A DNA stretch of 64,000 bases from Rubellimicrobium arenae (GTDB lineage Bacteria > Pseudomonadota > Alphaproteobacteria > Rhodobacterales > Rhodobacteraceae): positions 1-64,000 of the forward strand of contig NZ_JAFMST010000004.1 in the NCBI RefSeq assembly GCF_017916275.1. The letters are read 5' to 3'. Below are positions 27,324 to 36,833 of the stretch, piece by piece. How positions within the stretch are numbered: position 1 is the stretch's first letter; every line of letters begins with the position of its first letter. The position numbers and the translations under genes were made by a program. Under the pieces are notes generated by a model. That model searched no databases, was not told the DNA's origin, and was given only the letters and a program-made list of their open reading frames with translations.

Positions 27324-28736
27324 ATGACCGACGCCCCCGTCGTCACCCGTTTCGCCCCGTCGCCGACGGGCGCGCTCCATATCGGCGGCGCGCGGACGGC
27401 GCTGTTCAACTGGCTCTTCGCCCGGGGCCGCGGGGGCAAGTTCCTGCTCCGGATCGAGGACACCGACCGCGCCCGGTCCACGCCCGAGAACACGCAGAAG
27501 ATCCTCGACGGCCTCAACTGGCTGGGCCTCGACTGGGATGGCGAGCCGATCAGCCAGTTCGCCCGGGCCGGCCGGCACGCCGAGGTCGCCCGCGAGATGC
27601 TGGCGCGGGGACAGGCCTACAAGTGCTTCGCCACGCCCGAGGAGATCGAGGCCTTCCGCGAGCAGGCCCGGGCCGAAGGGCGCTCGACCCTCTACCGCTC
27701 TCCGTGGCGCGACGTGCCGGACTCCGACCATCCCGACGCCCCCTACGTGATCCGGGTCAAGGCTCCGCGCGATGGCGCGACCACGATCCACGACGCCGTG
27801 CAGGGCGAGGTCACGATCCAGAACGACCAGCTCGACGACATGGTGGTGCTGCGCGCGGACGGCACGCCGCTCTACATGCTGGCGGTGGTGGTGGACGACC
27901 ACGACATGGGCGTCACGCATGTGATCCGGGGGGACGACCACCTCACCAATGCCTTCCGGCAGAAGATGATCTACGAAGCCATGGGCTGGGCGGTGCCGGT
28001 GATGGCCCATGTTCCGCTGATCTTCGGTCCGGACGGCAAAAAGCTGTCCAAGCGCCACGGCGCCACGGCAACGGCCGATTACCAGGCCATGGGCTACCTG
28101 GCCTCGGCCATGCGCAACTACCTCGCCCGCCTGGGCTGGAGCCACGGCGACATGGAGGTCTTCAACGACCAGGAGGCGATGGCCGTCTTCTCGCTGGATG
28201 GAATCGGGAAGTCGCCGGCCCGATTCGACTTCAAGAAGCTTGAGAACGTTTCGGGCCAGCACATGGCGCGGACCCCCGATGACATCCTCCTGGCCGAGCT
28301 GGACTCGTTCCTCGCGGCGACCGGCCAGCCTCCGCTCCCCGACGGCCATCGGGACCGGATCCTTCGCGCCCTGCCCTTCGCCAAGTTGAAGGCCAAGACC
28401 CTCCCGCAATTGCTCGATCAGGCGCATTTCGCCGTCGTCGATCGTCCGATCGAGGTCGACCCGGCGGCAGCCAAGACGCTCGATCCGGTATCCCACGGTA
28501 TACTGGCGGATTTGACGCCGCAGCTGCAAAATGCTAGCTGGGAGCGCGAGGCCCTCGAGGGGGTCGTGGCGGCTGGGGCACAGGCGCACGGGACGACGCT
28601 CGGCAAGCTGGCCGGGCCGCTGCGGGCGGCTCTGGCAGGGCGGGCCGTGGCGCCCAGCGTGTTCGACATGATGCTTGTGCTTGGCCGGGACGAGACCGTC
28701 GCGCGACTTCACGACACCTTAGCACGCCAGGGGTAG
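27324..28736 (+). CDS. gltX: Glutamate--tRNA ligase
   Basis: Charges tRNA-Glu in the cytoplasm. 470 residues. It has the class I HIGH-type motif in [20 protein letters not shown] at residues 10-29 and the KMSKS-type KKLSKRHG at 239-246. ATG at 27324 has GAGAGG about ten bases upstream; another in-frame ATG at 27303/27306 precedes it but is weaker. gltA follows 31 bases later. Many alphaproteobacteria have two gltX copies, of which one may be misacylating on tRNA-Gln; this cannot be decided here. Confidence 0.95.
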   Translation: MTDAPVVTRFAPSPTGALHIGGARTALFNWLFARGRGGKFLLRIEDTDRARSTPENTQKILDGLNWLGLDWDGEPISQFARAGRHAEVAREMLARGQAYKCFATPEEIEAFREQARAEGRSTLYRSPWRDVPDSDHPDAPYVIRVKAPRDGATTIHDAVQGEVTIQNDQLDDMVVLRADGTPLYMLAVVVDDHDMGVTHVIRGDDHLTNAFRQKMIYEAMGWAVPVMAHVPLIFGPDGKKLSKRHGATATADYQAMGYLASAMRNYLARLGWSHGDMEVFNDQEAMAVFSLDGIGKSPARFDFKKLENVSGQHMARTPDDILLAELDSFLAATGQPPLPDGHRDRILRALPFAKLKAKTLPQLLDQAHFAVVDRPIEVDPAAAKTLDPVSHGILADLTPQLQNASWEREALEGVVAAGAQAHGTTLGKLAGPLRAALAGRAVAPSVFDMMLVLGRDETVARLHDTLARQG

Positions 28737-28767
28737 AGAGACCGTGGAACAACAGAGGGGCGCCTTC

Positions 28768-30060
28768 ATGGCCGAGAACAGGACCGCCACGCTCACCATC
28801 GACGGCAAGGAGTACGCCCTGCCGATCCTGAGCCCCACCGAGGGGCCCGACTGCATCGACATCCGCAAGCTTTATGGCCAGGCGGACGTCTTCACCTACG
28901 ACCCCGGCTTCACCTCGACCGCCGCCTGCGACTCGACGATCACGTTCATCGACGGGGACAAGGGCATCCTGACCCATCGGGGCTATCCGATCGAGCAACT
29001 GGCCGAACGCTCGCATTACCTCGAGGTCTGCTACCTCCTCCTGTACGGAGAGCTGCCCTCCGCCGCCGAGCTCGAGAAGTTCGAGACCACGGTGACGCGG
29101 CACACCATGATCCACGAGCAGATGCACAACTTCTTCCGGGGCTTCCGGCGGGACGCGCATCCGATGGCGACCATGGTGGGCGTGGTCGGGGCCATGTCGG
29201 CCTTCTACCACGACAGCCTCGACATCAACGACCCGCGCCAGCGCGAGATCGCGGCCTACCGCCTGATCGCCAAGATGCCGACCATCGCGGCGATGGCCTA
29301 CAAGTACTCGATCGGCCAGCCCTTCGTGTACCCGCGCAACGACCTCGATTACGCGGCCAACTTCCTGCACATGTGCTTTGCCGTCCCGGCCGAGCCCTAT
29401 GACGTGAACCCCGTCCTCGCCCGTGCGATGGACAGGATCTTCACGCTGCACGCCGACCACGAGCAGAATGCCTCGACGTCGACGGTGCGGCTGGCGTCGT
29501 CCTCGGGGGCGAACCCCTTCGCCTGCATCGCGGCCGGGATCGCCTGCCTCTGGGGTCCGGCCCATGGCGGCGCGAACCAGGCCACCCTCGAGATGCTGCG
29601 CCAGATCGGCACGCCCGAGAACATCCCCGACTTCATCGCCAAGGTGAAGGACAAGTCGTCCAACGTGCGGCTGATGGGCTTCGGGCACCGCGTCTACAAG
29701 AACTTCGACCCCCGCGCCAAGGTCATGAAGCAGACCGCCGACGAGGTGCTCGAGCTTCTCGGCGTCCATGACAACCCGCTCCTGCAGGTGGCGCAGGAAC
29801 TGGAGCGGATCGCGCTGCAGGACGACTACTTCATCCAGCGCAAGCTGTATCCGAACGTGGACTTCTACTCGGGCATCATCCTCGAGGCGATGGGCTTCCC
29901 GACCGCGATGTTCACTCCGATCTTTGCGCTCGCGCGAACGGTGGGCTGGATCTCGCAATGGAAGGAGCAGCTTGCCGATCCGCAGCTCAAGATCGGGCGG
30001 CCGCGGCAGCTCTACCTGGGCGAGTCGCTGCGCGACTACATCGAGATCGAGAACCGCTGA
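28768..30060 (+). CDS. gltA: Citrate synthase (type II)
   Basis: Condenses acetyl-CoA and oxaloacetate, the first step of the TCA cycle. 430 residues, hexameric type. Catalytic residues are His266 in [12 protein letters not shown], His307 in [13 protein letters not shown] and Asp365 in PNVDFYSG. The start at 28768 is chosen over the in-frame GTG at 28744 because GAGGGG is placed correctly. A strong hairpin follows at 30068. It lies 31 bases after gltX. Confidence 0.97.
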   Translation: MAENRTATLTIDGKEYALPILSPTEGPDCIDIRKLYGQADVFTYDPGFTSTAACDSTITFIDGDKGILTHRGYPIEQLAERSHYLEVCYLLLYGELPSAAELEKFETTVTRHTMIHEQMHNFFRGFRRDAHPMATMVGVVGAMSAFYHDSLDINDPRQREIAAYRLIAKMPTIAAMAYKYSIGQPFVYPRNDLDYAANFLHMCFAVPAEPYDVNPVLARAMDRIFTLHADHEQNASTSTVRLASSSGANPFACIAAGIACLWGPAHGGANQATLEMLRQIGTPENIPDFIAKVKDKSSNVRLMGFGHRVYKNFDPRAKVMKQTADEVLELLGVHDNPLLQVAQELERIALQDDYFIQRKLYPNVDFYSGIILEAMGFPTAMFTPIFALARTVGWISQWKEQLADPQLKIGRPRQLYLGESLRDYIEIENR

Positions 30061-30067
30061 CCACCCA

Positions 30068-30091
30068 AAGGGCCGCCACAAGGCGGCCCTT
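30068..30091. terminator. Bidirectional terminator between gltA and ccmH
   Basis: Perfect 10-bp stem AAGGGCCGCC / GGCGGCCCTT with a 4-base ACAA loop, eight bases past the gltA stop and 25 bases past the convergent ccmH stop. T-rich flanks are short on both strands. Confidence 0.8.
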
Positions 30092-30115
30092 CACTTTCCT
30101 GGGGCACCCTTCGCG

Positions 30116-30562
30116 TCAGTGGCGCAGGAGATCCTCAAGCCGGGCCTTCTCGTCGGCGGTCAGGCTTTCCGGCTCCGGCCCCCTGCTTCGGCCGCGGACC
30201 ACGGCCCAGCCGATCCCGAGCCCGGCGACCAGCATCGCCGGCCCCGCGAGCCAGAGCAGGAGGTTCGCCCCCTCGGCGGTCGGGCGCAGGAGCACGTATT
30301 CCCCGTAGCGCGCCACCACCGCCGCCTGGACCTGATTGTCGCTGTCGCCAGCCTCGAGACGCTCCCGCACGAGGAGGCGGATGTCCCGGGCCACCTGGGC
30401 GTGCGATTCGTCGATGGATTCGTTGCGGCACACCGGGCAACGCAGGCCGGTCGAGATCTCCCGCGCCCGCGCTTCGAGCCCCGGGTCCGACAGCACCTCG
30501 TCCGGCTCCACGGCGAGGAGCGCCGTGGGCCACAACAGGAGCGCGAACAGAAGGGCCCTCAT
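30116..30562 (-). CDS. ccmH: Cytochrome c-type biogenesis protein CcmH (thiol reductant)
   Basis: 148 residues. A signal peptide spans about residues 1-17 (MRALLFALLLWPTALLA). The LRCPVC motif places the redox pair at Cys42 and Cys45, which keeps the apocytochrome CxxCH thiols reduced. A C-terminal membrane helix covers about 98-120. The start overlaps the ccmF stop by four bases (ATGA), indicating coupling. It ends the minus-strand run. Confidence 0.92.
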   Translation of the reverse strand: MRALLFALLLWPTALLAVEPDEVLSDPGLEARAREISTGLRCPVCRNESIDESHAQVARDIRLLVRERLEAGDSDNQVQAAVVARYGEYVLLRPTAEGANLLLWLAGPAMLVAGLGIGWAVVRGRSRGPEPESLTADEKARLEDLLRH

Positions 30563-32520
30563 TCCGCGGCCACCGCAGCGCGGGACAGTCGGGCGGCGCC
30601 GGCTGCCACGCGAAGGCGCCGATCCGACAGCGACATGAGTCCGCCCAGCGCCATCAGGATGGCTCCGCCCCAGATCCAGTTCGCGAAGGGCTTGATGTAG
30701 GTCCGCACGGCATAACCGCCCCCCTCCTGCGCGTCGCCGATCACGACATAGATGTCGCGCAGGACGCCGTTCTGAATCGCGGCTTCGGTCGTCGGCATGG
30801 CCGCGACGGGGTAGAACCGCTTCTCGGGATGGAGGCGGGCGACCTGGGCTCCGTCGCGGGTCACGGTCACGTCCGCCATCAGGCTGCGGTAGTTGGGCCC
30901 GGGCACCTCGTCCACGCTGTTCAGGGTCAGCTCGTAGGCGCCGACCTGGAACGACTCGCCCAGGGCCGCGGTCCGGATGTCCTCCTCCTGCCAGGCCATG
31001 AGGAGGGAGATGCCAAGGATCGTCACGCCCAGCCCGGCATGGGAGATCGCCTTGCCCCAATCCGCGCGCGGCAGGCGAAGGAGCCGCGAGGCCCCGGACG
31101 TGCCGGTGCGCTGCCACAGGTCCACGGCCGCGCCGGCGATGATCCAGACGCCCAGCGCCGTTCCGACGGGAGCCAGGATCGAGCGCCCGGTTCCGACGGT
31201 CCAGGCCAGGGCGGCCAGCGCGAAGGCGAGGATCAGCGCCGGCAGCAGCGCCCGCAGGCTGCGTGTCAGGTCACCCCGCTTCCAGGCGAGGAGGCTGCCG
31301 ACAGGCAGGACGATGGCCAGGACCACCATGAAGGGCGTGAAGGCAGCCTCGAAGAATGGCGCGCCGACCGACAGGACGCGGCCCAGGAGCATCTGCGCGA
31401 CCAGCGGCCAGATCGTCCCGACGAAGACCACGAAGGCGGCCACGGCCAGCAGGATGTTGTTGAGCACGAGAGCAGCCTCCCGGCTGACCATGCCGAAGAC
31501 CCCCTTGGCCTCGAGCGCCGTCGCGCGCGCGGCAAAGAGAGTGAGCGCGCCGCCCACGAACAGGGCCAGCACGATGAGGATGGCGACGCCGCGGGCCGGG
31601 TCCATGGCGAAGGCATGGACCGAGGTGATGACGCCCGAGCGGACGATGAACGTCCCCAGGAGCGAGAATCCGAAGGCCAGGATCGCGAGAAGGACCGTCC
31701 AGGATTTCAGCGACTCGCGCTTTTCGACCACGATCGCGGAATGGAGCAGCGCGGCGGCAAGGAGCCAGGGCATGAAGCTCGCGTTCTCGACCGGGTCCCA
31801 GAACCAGAAGCCGCCCCATCCGAGCTCGTAGTAGGCCCACCAGCTTCCGAGGGCGATGCCGACCGTCAGGAACATCCAGGCGGCGAGCGTCCAGGGCCGG
31901 ACCCAGCGGGCCCAGGCCGCGTCCACCCGCCCCTCGATCAGGGCGGCCACGGCGAACGAGAAGGACATCGAGAGCCCGACATAGCCCAGGTAAAGGAAGG
32001 GCGGATGGAAGGCGAGACCGGGGTCCTGAAGGAGCGGATTGAGATCCCGGCCGTCCATCGGCGGCACCTCGATCCGCAGGAACGGGTTCGACGTGAACAG
32101 GATGAACGCCAGGAACGCCACACCGATCGAGGCCTGGACCGCCAGCACCCGCGCCTTGAGGGGGAGCGGCAGGTTCGTCCCGAACATCGCCGCCGCCGCC
32201 CCGAAGGCGGACAGGATCAGCACCCAGAGGAGCATCGAGCCCTCGTGGTTGCCCCAGACGCCCGTCAGCTTGTAGAGCCAGGGCTTCGCCGAATGCGAGT
32301 TCTCGTAGACGAGGAGAACCGAGAAGTCGGAGGTGAGGAAGGCCCAGCTGACCGCGCCGAAGGCGAAGGCGATCAGCAGGAACTGCGCCGTGGCGGCAGG
32401 CGTGGCCATCTCCATCCAGCCGCGCCAGCCCTTCTGCGCCCCGACGAGCGGCACGACGGTCTGGAGCAGGGCGGTCCCGAAGGCCAGGATAAGGGCGAAA
32501 TGTCCGAGTTCGACGATCAT
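30559..32520 (-). CDS. ccmF: Haem lyase subunit CcmF
   Basis: Large membrane protein that attaches haem to cytochrome c with CcmH. 653 residues from the start giving MIVELGHFALILAFGTALLQ, the family N-terminus; ATGs at 32529 and 32535 are only slightly longer. The WWD-type haem motif is at WGGFWFWDPVENASFMPWL near residue 230-248, and conserved histidines flank it, including GVITSVHAFA. Fifty-eight bases separate it from the holin gene upstream. Same strand as ccmE. Confidence 0.93.
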   Translation of the reverse strand: MIVELGHFALILAFGTALLQTVVPLVGAQKGWRGWMEMATPAATAQFLLIAFAFGAVSWAFLTSDFSVLLVYENSHSAKPWLYKLTGVWGNHEGSMLLWVLILSAFGAAAAMFGTNLPLPLKARVLAVQASIGVAFLAFILFTSNPFLRIEVPPMDGRDLNPLLQDPGLAFHPPFLYLGYVGLSMSFSFAVAALIEGRVDAAWARWVRPWTLAAWMFLTVGIALGSWWAYYELGWGGFWFWDPVENASFMPWLLAAALLHSAIVVEKRESLKSWTVLLAILAFGFSLLGTFIVRSGVITSVHAFAMDPARGVAILIVLALFVGGALTLFAARATALEAKGVFGMVSREAALVLNNILLAVAAFVVFVGTIWPLVAQMLLGRVLSVGAPFFEAAFTPFMVVLAIVLPVGSLLAWKRGDLTRSLRALLPALILAFALAALAWTVGTGRSILAPVGTALGVWIIAGAAVDLWQRTGTSGASRLLRLPRADWGKAISHAGLGVTILGISLLMAWQEEDIRTAALGESFQVGAYELTLNSVDEVPGPNYRSLMADVTVTRDGAQVARLHPEKRFYPVAAMPTTEAAIQNGVLRDIYVVIGDAQEGGGYAVRTYIKPFANWIWGGAILMALGGLMSLSDRRLRVAAGAARLSRAAVAAE

Positions 32521-32578
32521 GTTGCGCATATACATGTTGGGCCCCGGCGCGCCAAGCACGGCGGGCCGGGGCAGATCG

Positions 32579-33094
32579 TCACGCTCGGACGCGCTGCCAG
32601 TCGGCCAGGGCGGCGTTCGCGGCGGGAGCCAGCGTCCCGAGGGTGAGAGCGGCGTCGCCCCCCGGCTCGGCGGCGGACGGGCTGTCGGCCCGAAGGGATG
32701 CGACCGGCCGGGGCGCGGTGGCGGAGGCGAGGATCTCGCGCTGGAACTCCTGGGCATGAGCCTGGACGCGTGCGCCGAAATGCAGCGACAGCACCGCCCC
32801 GATCAGCCACCAAAGCCCCTCGGGCATGCGGGCCAGCGCCTCCATGCGGTCCGAGAACCAGTCCGGCGCGACGACGGCCGCGCCCAGGAGCGCGAGCGTC
32901 CCCAGGGCGGAGACGGGCCGGGGCAGCCGGTTCAGCGCGTCCACCACGCGGTCGAAGGCGGCGCGCGGCCGCTGGCCGAGGTGGTCGACGGCCGGGGGCA
33001 TCCCCGACGTCTCGGCCTGCCGCCGAAGCTGGTCGGCGATGTCGATGGCCTGCGCCCCCGAGAGCCAGCCCAGCGGGTTCACGATCAGTGCCAT
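32579..33094 (-). CDS. Gene-transfer-agent type 3-TM holin
   Basis: 171 residues. The pattern fits the GTA_holin_3TM family: an N-terminal MALIVNPLGWLSGAQAID, a hydrophobic segment near 63-76 (ALGTLALLGAAVVA), then WFSDRMEALARMPEGLWWLIGAVLSLHF near 78-105 (read in parts), and a polar Ala-rich tail. In Rhodobacterales such a holin permits release of gene transfer agent particles by letting the endolysin reach the wall. The ATG lies 10 bases inside the endolysin gene, so the pair is coupled. Family assignment is from memory of the pattern. Confidence 0.75.
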   Translation of the reverse strand: MALIVNPLGWLSGAQAIDIADQLRRQAETSGMPPAVDHLGQRPRAAFDRVVDALNRLPRPVSALGTLALLGAAVVAPDWFSDRMEALARMPEGLWWLIGAVLSLHFGARVQAHAQEFQREILASATAPRPVASLRADSPSAAEPGGDAALTLGTLAPAANAALADWQRVRA

Positions 33095-33696
33095 GACCTG
33101 GTCCTTTCGCGGTGCTCGGCGTCGGTCAGATGGTAGCGCGGGGCGATGAAGGACTCCGCCCGGGTAATCCAGCCGCCCTTTCCGCCGTCGCGGCGGCAGG
33201 CGAATTGCCGGCAGGCGGGCCGGGCCTCGGCCAGGGCGTAGTAGTAGTTGCGCCGCGCGATGCCGTAGGCGTCCACGATGTGGTCGGGCGCGGTCCGGGC
33301 CGCCTCGTGGGCAGCCGCGATGGTCCGGGGCCCGACGATCCCGTCGGCGGCGCAGGGATGCCCCATCCCGGTCAGCATCGTCTGCAGGATGCGGATGGCC
33401 TGCGGCCCCGCGTTCACCTGCATGTCGAAGACGCTGGGTTGCAGCGCCTGGGGCAGTTCGTCCAGCCGGGGCTGCTGGAAGTAATGGCGGATGAAGATGG
33501 CGGCCGCCTGCTGGGGCGTCAGCCGGCGCAGGTCGGCTTCGGTCACGCGGCGGTCGCCATCCAGATCGAGGCGAAGGCGCCGCAGCGTCTCGATGGTGAC
33601 GCCGTACTGGGTGGCTCCGCCCGGGTCTCCGGGGCGGTCGGACCAGCCGCCCTCGCGGGCGACGATCTCTCGGGCGATGTCTTCGACGGTCGGCAT
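33085..33696 (-). CDS. Holin-associated N-acetylmuramidase (GH108 endolysin)
   Basis: 203 residues. The GH108 signature is clear: Glu15 in REGGWSDRPGDPGGATQYGV (residues 14-33), then the GITxxxL-like ETLRRLR. A peptidoglycan-binding type 3 domain follows, with GPRTIAAAHEA near 115-125. No signal peptide is visible, as expected if export depends on the neighbouring holin. Relatives are the lysis enzymes of the Rhodobacter gene transfer agent. Four cysteines do not form a known motif. Forty-five bases lie between it and the ccmE stop. Confidence 0.87.
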   Translation of the reverse strand: MPTVEDIAREIVAREGGWSDRPGDPGGATQYGVTIETLRRLRLDLDGDRRVTEADLRRLTPQQAAAIFIRHYFQQPRLDELPQALQPSVFDMQVNAGPQAIRILQTMLTGMGHPCAADGIVGPRTIAAAHEAARTAPDHIVDAYGIARRNYYYALAEARPACRQFACRRDGGKGGWITRAESFIAPRYHLTDAEHRERTRSWH

Positions 33697-33741
33697 GGGG
33701 GTCCCCCTGTTGTGGATGGGGGCCAGGATCGCGCCGACGGG

Positions 33742-34224
33742 TTAATTGGTTACTGGAGCACCGTGCGTTGCGCCGTCCGCGCCCGGCTCGACATAGACGC
33801 CCTGGTCCTTGAGCGCGTCGATGACCTCCTTGGGCATGTAGGATTCGTCGTGCTTGGCCAGGATCTCGGTCGCCTCGAAGGTGCCGTCGACGAAGCGCCC
33901 GGTGGCCACGGTCCCCTGCCCTTCGTCGAAGAGGTCCGGCTTGAGGTTGTCGCCGACGTAGTGGACCGGGATCTCGGCCCCGCCATCGGTCACGGTGAAG
34001 AAGAAGTGCACGCCCTCGTCCGGCTTGATGCTGCCGTCCTTCACGAGGCCGCCCAGGCGGAACACCTCGGCGGCGGAGGGCGGCTCGGCCAGGAGCTGGC
34101 TGGGCGAGCGGAAGTAGTTGATCCCGTCGCGCATCGCGTAGCCGATCAGGCCCGTGGACAGCAGGAGGGACGCCGCCGCCAGGGCGATGATCTGGATGCG
34201 GCGCTTCTTCTTGAGGGGCATCAT
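33742..34224 (-). CDS. ccmE: Cytochrome c maturation haem chaperone CcmE
   Basis: 160 residues. A single N-terminal membrane anchor (about 10-31) leads to a periplasmic OB-fold. His125 in AKHDESYMPKE is the covalent haem-attachment residue and Tyr129 the axial ligand. It carries haem from CcmABCD to CcmF. The start could be the second ATG at 34221. It lies 10 bases after argC on the same strand, and the lysis genes follow. The C-terminus is Gly/Ala-rich. Confidence 0.95.
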   Translation of the reverse strand: MMPLKKKRRIQIIALAAASLLLSTGLIGYAMRDGINYFRSPSQLLAEPPSAAEVFRLGGLVKDGSIKPDEGVHFFFTVTDGGAEIPVHYVGDNLKPDLFDEGQGTVATGRFVDGTFEATEILAKHDESYMPKEVIDALKDQGVYVEPGADGATHGAPVTN

Positions 34225-34234
34225 GGCAGGCGCC

Positions 34235-35260
34235 TCATGGGAAGATGGGGGCGAGCATCAGGCCCGCCGTTTCCGGAAGGCCCAGCATCAGGTTGGCGTT
34301 CTGCATCGCCTGGCCCGAGGAGCCCTTGTTGAGGTTGTCGAGGGTCGAGACGACCAGCGTCCGGCCCGCCACCCGGTCGCCGACCACGCCCAGGTGGACG
34401 AAGTTGGAGCCTTGGACATGGGACATGGCGGGCAGCTCCCCATAGGGCAGGACGACGCAGAACGGCTCCGGGGCGTAGCGGGCCGCGAGGGCCGCATGAA
34501 TCGCCTGCGGATCGCCCTTGACGTAGCACGACGCGAGGATGCCGCGATTGACCGGAATCAAATGGGGCGTGAAAAGGATGCGCACCTCGCGCCCGGCCAG
34601 GGCCGAGAACTCCTGGTCGAACTCGCCCAGGTGGCGGTGCTTGCCCCCCTGGGAGTAGCCGGCGACGTCCTCGCTGCGTTCCGCGAAGAGCATGTTCTCC
34701 TTGAGCGAGCGGCCGGCGCCGGAGATGCCGTTCTTGAGGTCGCAGACGATGTCGTCGAGGTCGATCAGGCGAGCCTCGATCAGGGGCCGGAGCGCGAACT
34801 GGACCGTGGCGGCGTTGCACCCGGTCCCGGCCACGAGGCGGGCGCCCCGGATGCGGTCGCGGTAGAACTCGGTCAGGCCGTAGACGGCCTCCTGCTGGAG
34901 CTCGGGCGCGACATGGTCGGCGCCGTACCAGCTGCGGTAGCCTTCGGGGGTCAGGCGGAAGTCGGCGCCGAGATCCACGACCCTGAGCGTGCGCGGCAGG
35001 TCCTTGACCAGCGCCTGGCTCAGGCCGTGCGGCAGCGCCACGAAGGCCAGGTCGATGCCGGCGAAATCCACCTGGTCGATGGTGGTGAGCTGCGGCAGGT
35101 CGAGGTGCCGCAGATGCGGAAAGACCTGCGCCATCGACTGGCCGGCCTTGCGGTCCGCGGTCAGGGCGGCGATCCGCATGTCGGGATGCGTGGCGATGAG
35201 GCGGACAAGCTCCGCCCCCGTGTAGCCCGAGGCGCCCAGGATGGCGACATTGGCGGTCAT
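34235..35260 (-). CDS. argC: N-acetyl-gamma-glutamyl-phosphate reductase
   Basis: Third step of arginine synthesis, reducing N-acetylglutamyl phosphate with NADPH. 341 residues. NADP loop [12 protein letters not shown] at residues 9-20, active-site Cys148 in [11 protein letters not shown], and a catalytic His in the late HLIPVNRG block (residues 228-235). The ATG at 35260 yields [15 protein letters not shown]; an extension upstream lacks family likeness. ccmE follows after 10 bases, probably in one transcript. Confidence 0.96.
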   Translation of the reverse strand: MTANVAILGASGYTGAELVRLIATHPDMRIAALTADRKAGQSMAQVFPHLRHLDLPQLTTIDQVDFAGIDLAFVALPHGLSQALVKDLPRTLRVVDLGADFRLTPEGYRSWYGADHVAPELQQEAVYGLTEFYRDRIRGARLVAGTGCNAATVQFALRPLIEARLIDLDDIVCDLKNGISGAGRSLKENMLFAERSEDVAGYSQGGKHRHLGEFDQEFSALAGREVRILFTPHLIPVNRGILASCYVKGDPQAIHAALAARYAPEPFCVVLPYGELPAMSHVQGSNFVHLGVVGDRVAGRTLVVSTLDNLNKGSSGQAMQNANLMLGLPETAGLMLAPIFP

Positions 35261-35353
35261 GCGAGTCCCCCTTCGTTGGAAGGGGGATCTACGACCTGCG
35301 TCCCCTGCGCGCAACGGCGCAGGGTGTCGCGGGCCGTGCCGGGCCGGAGGCGC

Positions 35354-35614
35354 TCAGGTGGAGCTGCCGCCTTCCTCTTCCTCGAAGAGTTCGGCCGCGA
35401 CGGCGCCGTTGGCCGAAAGCCGGACCCGGTCGCCTTCCACGTCGGCCACGAGGCCGAGCGAGATGAAGTGGTGATGGCCTTCGTGCTGGCCTTCGCCGCT
35501 GTCGCGCTTGGTCAGCTTGATGCGGTCGCCCTCGACCTTGTCCACCGTGCCGACATGGACGTCATCGGCCCCGATGACTTCCATGTGCTCCCTGATGCTG
35601 CTTGCATCCGCCAT
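35354..35614 (-). CDS. DUF2171-like small protein
   Basis: 86 residues, starting MADASSIREHMEVIGADDVH. The repeat of G-x-V-D-K-V-E-G-D-R-I-K-L and later ADVEGDRVRL strands resembles PRC/DUF2171 barrels. A HEGHHH cluster at about residues 49-54 could bind metal. The tail is acidic (EEEEGG). Start set by AAGGAG 8 bases upstream. Function is unknown; paralogues in other bacteria appear in stress-associated contexts. It stands alone between argC and murI. Confidence 0.7.
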   Translation of the reverse strand: MADASSIREHMEVIGADDVHVGTVDKVEGDRIKLTKRDSGEGQHEGHHHFISLGLVADVEGDRVRLSANGAVAAELFEEEEGGSST

Positions 35615-35708
35615 CCTGCGGTCTCCTTGTTGTGGCGCATGCCGCGTGAGCGGCTGGCCCCCCAACGCGGGCCGGTGCGGTTTGGTGCCACGCAAGCGCG
35701 TCCGGAGG

Positions 35709-36521
35709 TCAGGCGGGCTGGAATTCGATCCGGCGCCGAAGGAACTGGGTCGCCCGGTCGGACACCTGGCGGGGCCGGCCGGTGGTCAGGAACATCGACT
35801 CGGTGCCCGGCCCGACCATGCCGGGATGCCGGCGCAGGTAGTCGGCCAGGCTTTCGGCCACGAGGTTGGCCTGGGAGAAGACCTTCACCTGCGGCCCGAG
35901 GGCGTCCTGGAAGACCTGTTCCATCAGCGGATAATGGGTGCAGCCCAGGATCGCCGCGTCCGGGTCGGGCATCTTGCGCCTGAGCGCGTCGACATGCGAC
36001 CGCACCAGCGCCTCGGCGAGGATCATGTCCCCGTCCTCGATCGCATCGACCACGCCGCCGCAGGCCTGCGCCTCGACGTCCACGCCGATGGCGCGGAAGG
36101 CCAGCTCGCGCTGGAACGCGCGGGAGGCGACGGTGGCGGGGGTGGCGAAGAGGGCGACGTGCTTGACCGCCACCTCGCGCGGGGGGGAGTTGTCGCCCCA
36201 CTGCCGTTCGGTCAGTGCCTCGATCAGGGGCACGAAGACGCCCAGCACGCGCTTGTGCGGCGGCACCCAAGTTTCCTGCATCCGGCGCAGCGCGGCGGCG
36301 GACGCGGTGTTGCAGGCCAGGATCACGAGATCGCAGCCCGCGTCGAACAGGCGCTGCGTCGCGGCGGTGGTGAGCCGGTAGATGTCCTCGGCGTCCCGGA
36401 CGCCGTAGGGGGCGTGGGCGTTGTCCCCGAAATAGGCGAGCGGCAGGTCCGGAAGGCGCCGCGCCACCGCGTCCAGAACCGTGAGACCGCCCAAGCCGCT
36501 GTCGAAGATGCCTACCGCCAT
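35709..36521 (-). CDS. murI: Glutamate racemase
   Basis: Supplies D-glutamate for peptidoglycan. 270 residues. Substrate loop [12 protein letters not shown] at residues 4-15, catalytic Cys70 in LACNTAS and Cys194 in LGCTHYPL. The ATG at 36521 is preceded by a GGGGCAGG stretch; an upstream in-frame ATG lacks it. Divergent from the LysR gene across 312 bases. Confidence 0.95.
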   Translation of the reverse strand: MAVGIFDSGLGGLTVLDAVARRLPDLPLAYFGDNAHAPYGVRDAEDIYRLTTAATQRLFDAGCDLVILACNTASAAALRRMQETWVPPHKRVLGVFVPLIEALTERQWGDNSPPREVAVKHVALFATPATVASRAFQRELAFRAIGVDVEAQACGGVVDAIEDGDMILAEALVRSHVDALRRKMPDPDAAILGCTHYPLMEQVFQDALGPQVKVFSQANLVAESLADYLRRHPGMVGPGTESMFLTTGRPRQVSDRATQFLRRRIEFQPA

Positions 36522-36833
36522 CGCCTGCCCCTTTGCCGTCAAAGCGCCCGCCAGGGTCGTTGGCCCGCCCTGGCCGTGAGGACAGGTGATAGGAGGAGTC
36601 GCGGCGGAAATCCATCGCGGCCCTGCCCCCTGCGCCCCGGCGTCGCCGGCCGAGCGCCGGAGCCCTCGGGACTAGCGCCACGGCAGGCCGCAGCCGCTCT
36701 TGTGCCACCATCTGGAAACATGCAGTTGCGCAGCCAACTACGCAGGATTTGCATGGCACCTTTGCAAATTTCGCACGGACTACCTAGTTCCGTGCTACTG
36801 TCATGCGGTTCGCGAAGGGGCGGGAGACCATCG
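36522..36833. promoter_or_regulatory. Divergent murI / LysR region with two tandem inverted repeats
   Basis: Two adjacent inverted repeats have the same shape, seven-base arms with nine-base spacers: ATTTGCA / TGCAAAT at 36747-36769 and GCACGGA / TCCGTGC at 36773-36795. They end 38 bases before the LysR start and are the obvious candidates for regulator binding. The rest, 36522-36740, is GC-rich and shows nothing I can name. Confidence 0.6.
36742..36765 (+). repeat. 24-base repeat, copy 1 (upstream of LysR gene)
   Basis: GCAGGA, three bases, GCATGGC, three bases, TTTGC. The same pattern recurs at 37756-37779 with 19 of 24 bases identical. It overlaps the first inverted repeat. Confidence 0.6.

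Noticed and set aside
36748-36765. TGGCAC followed by TTGC, resembling a sigma-54 promoter
   Set aside because: The spacing between the two elements is only two bases instead of five, so it does not fit; the stretch is better read as an inverted repeat.
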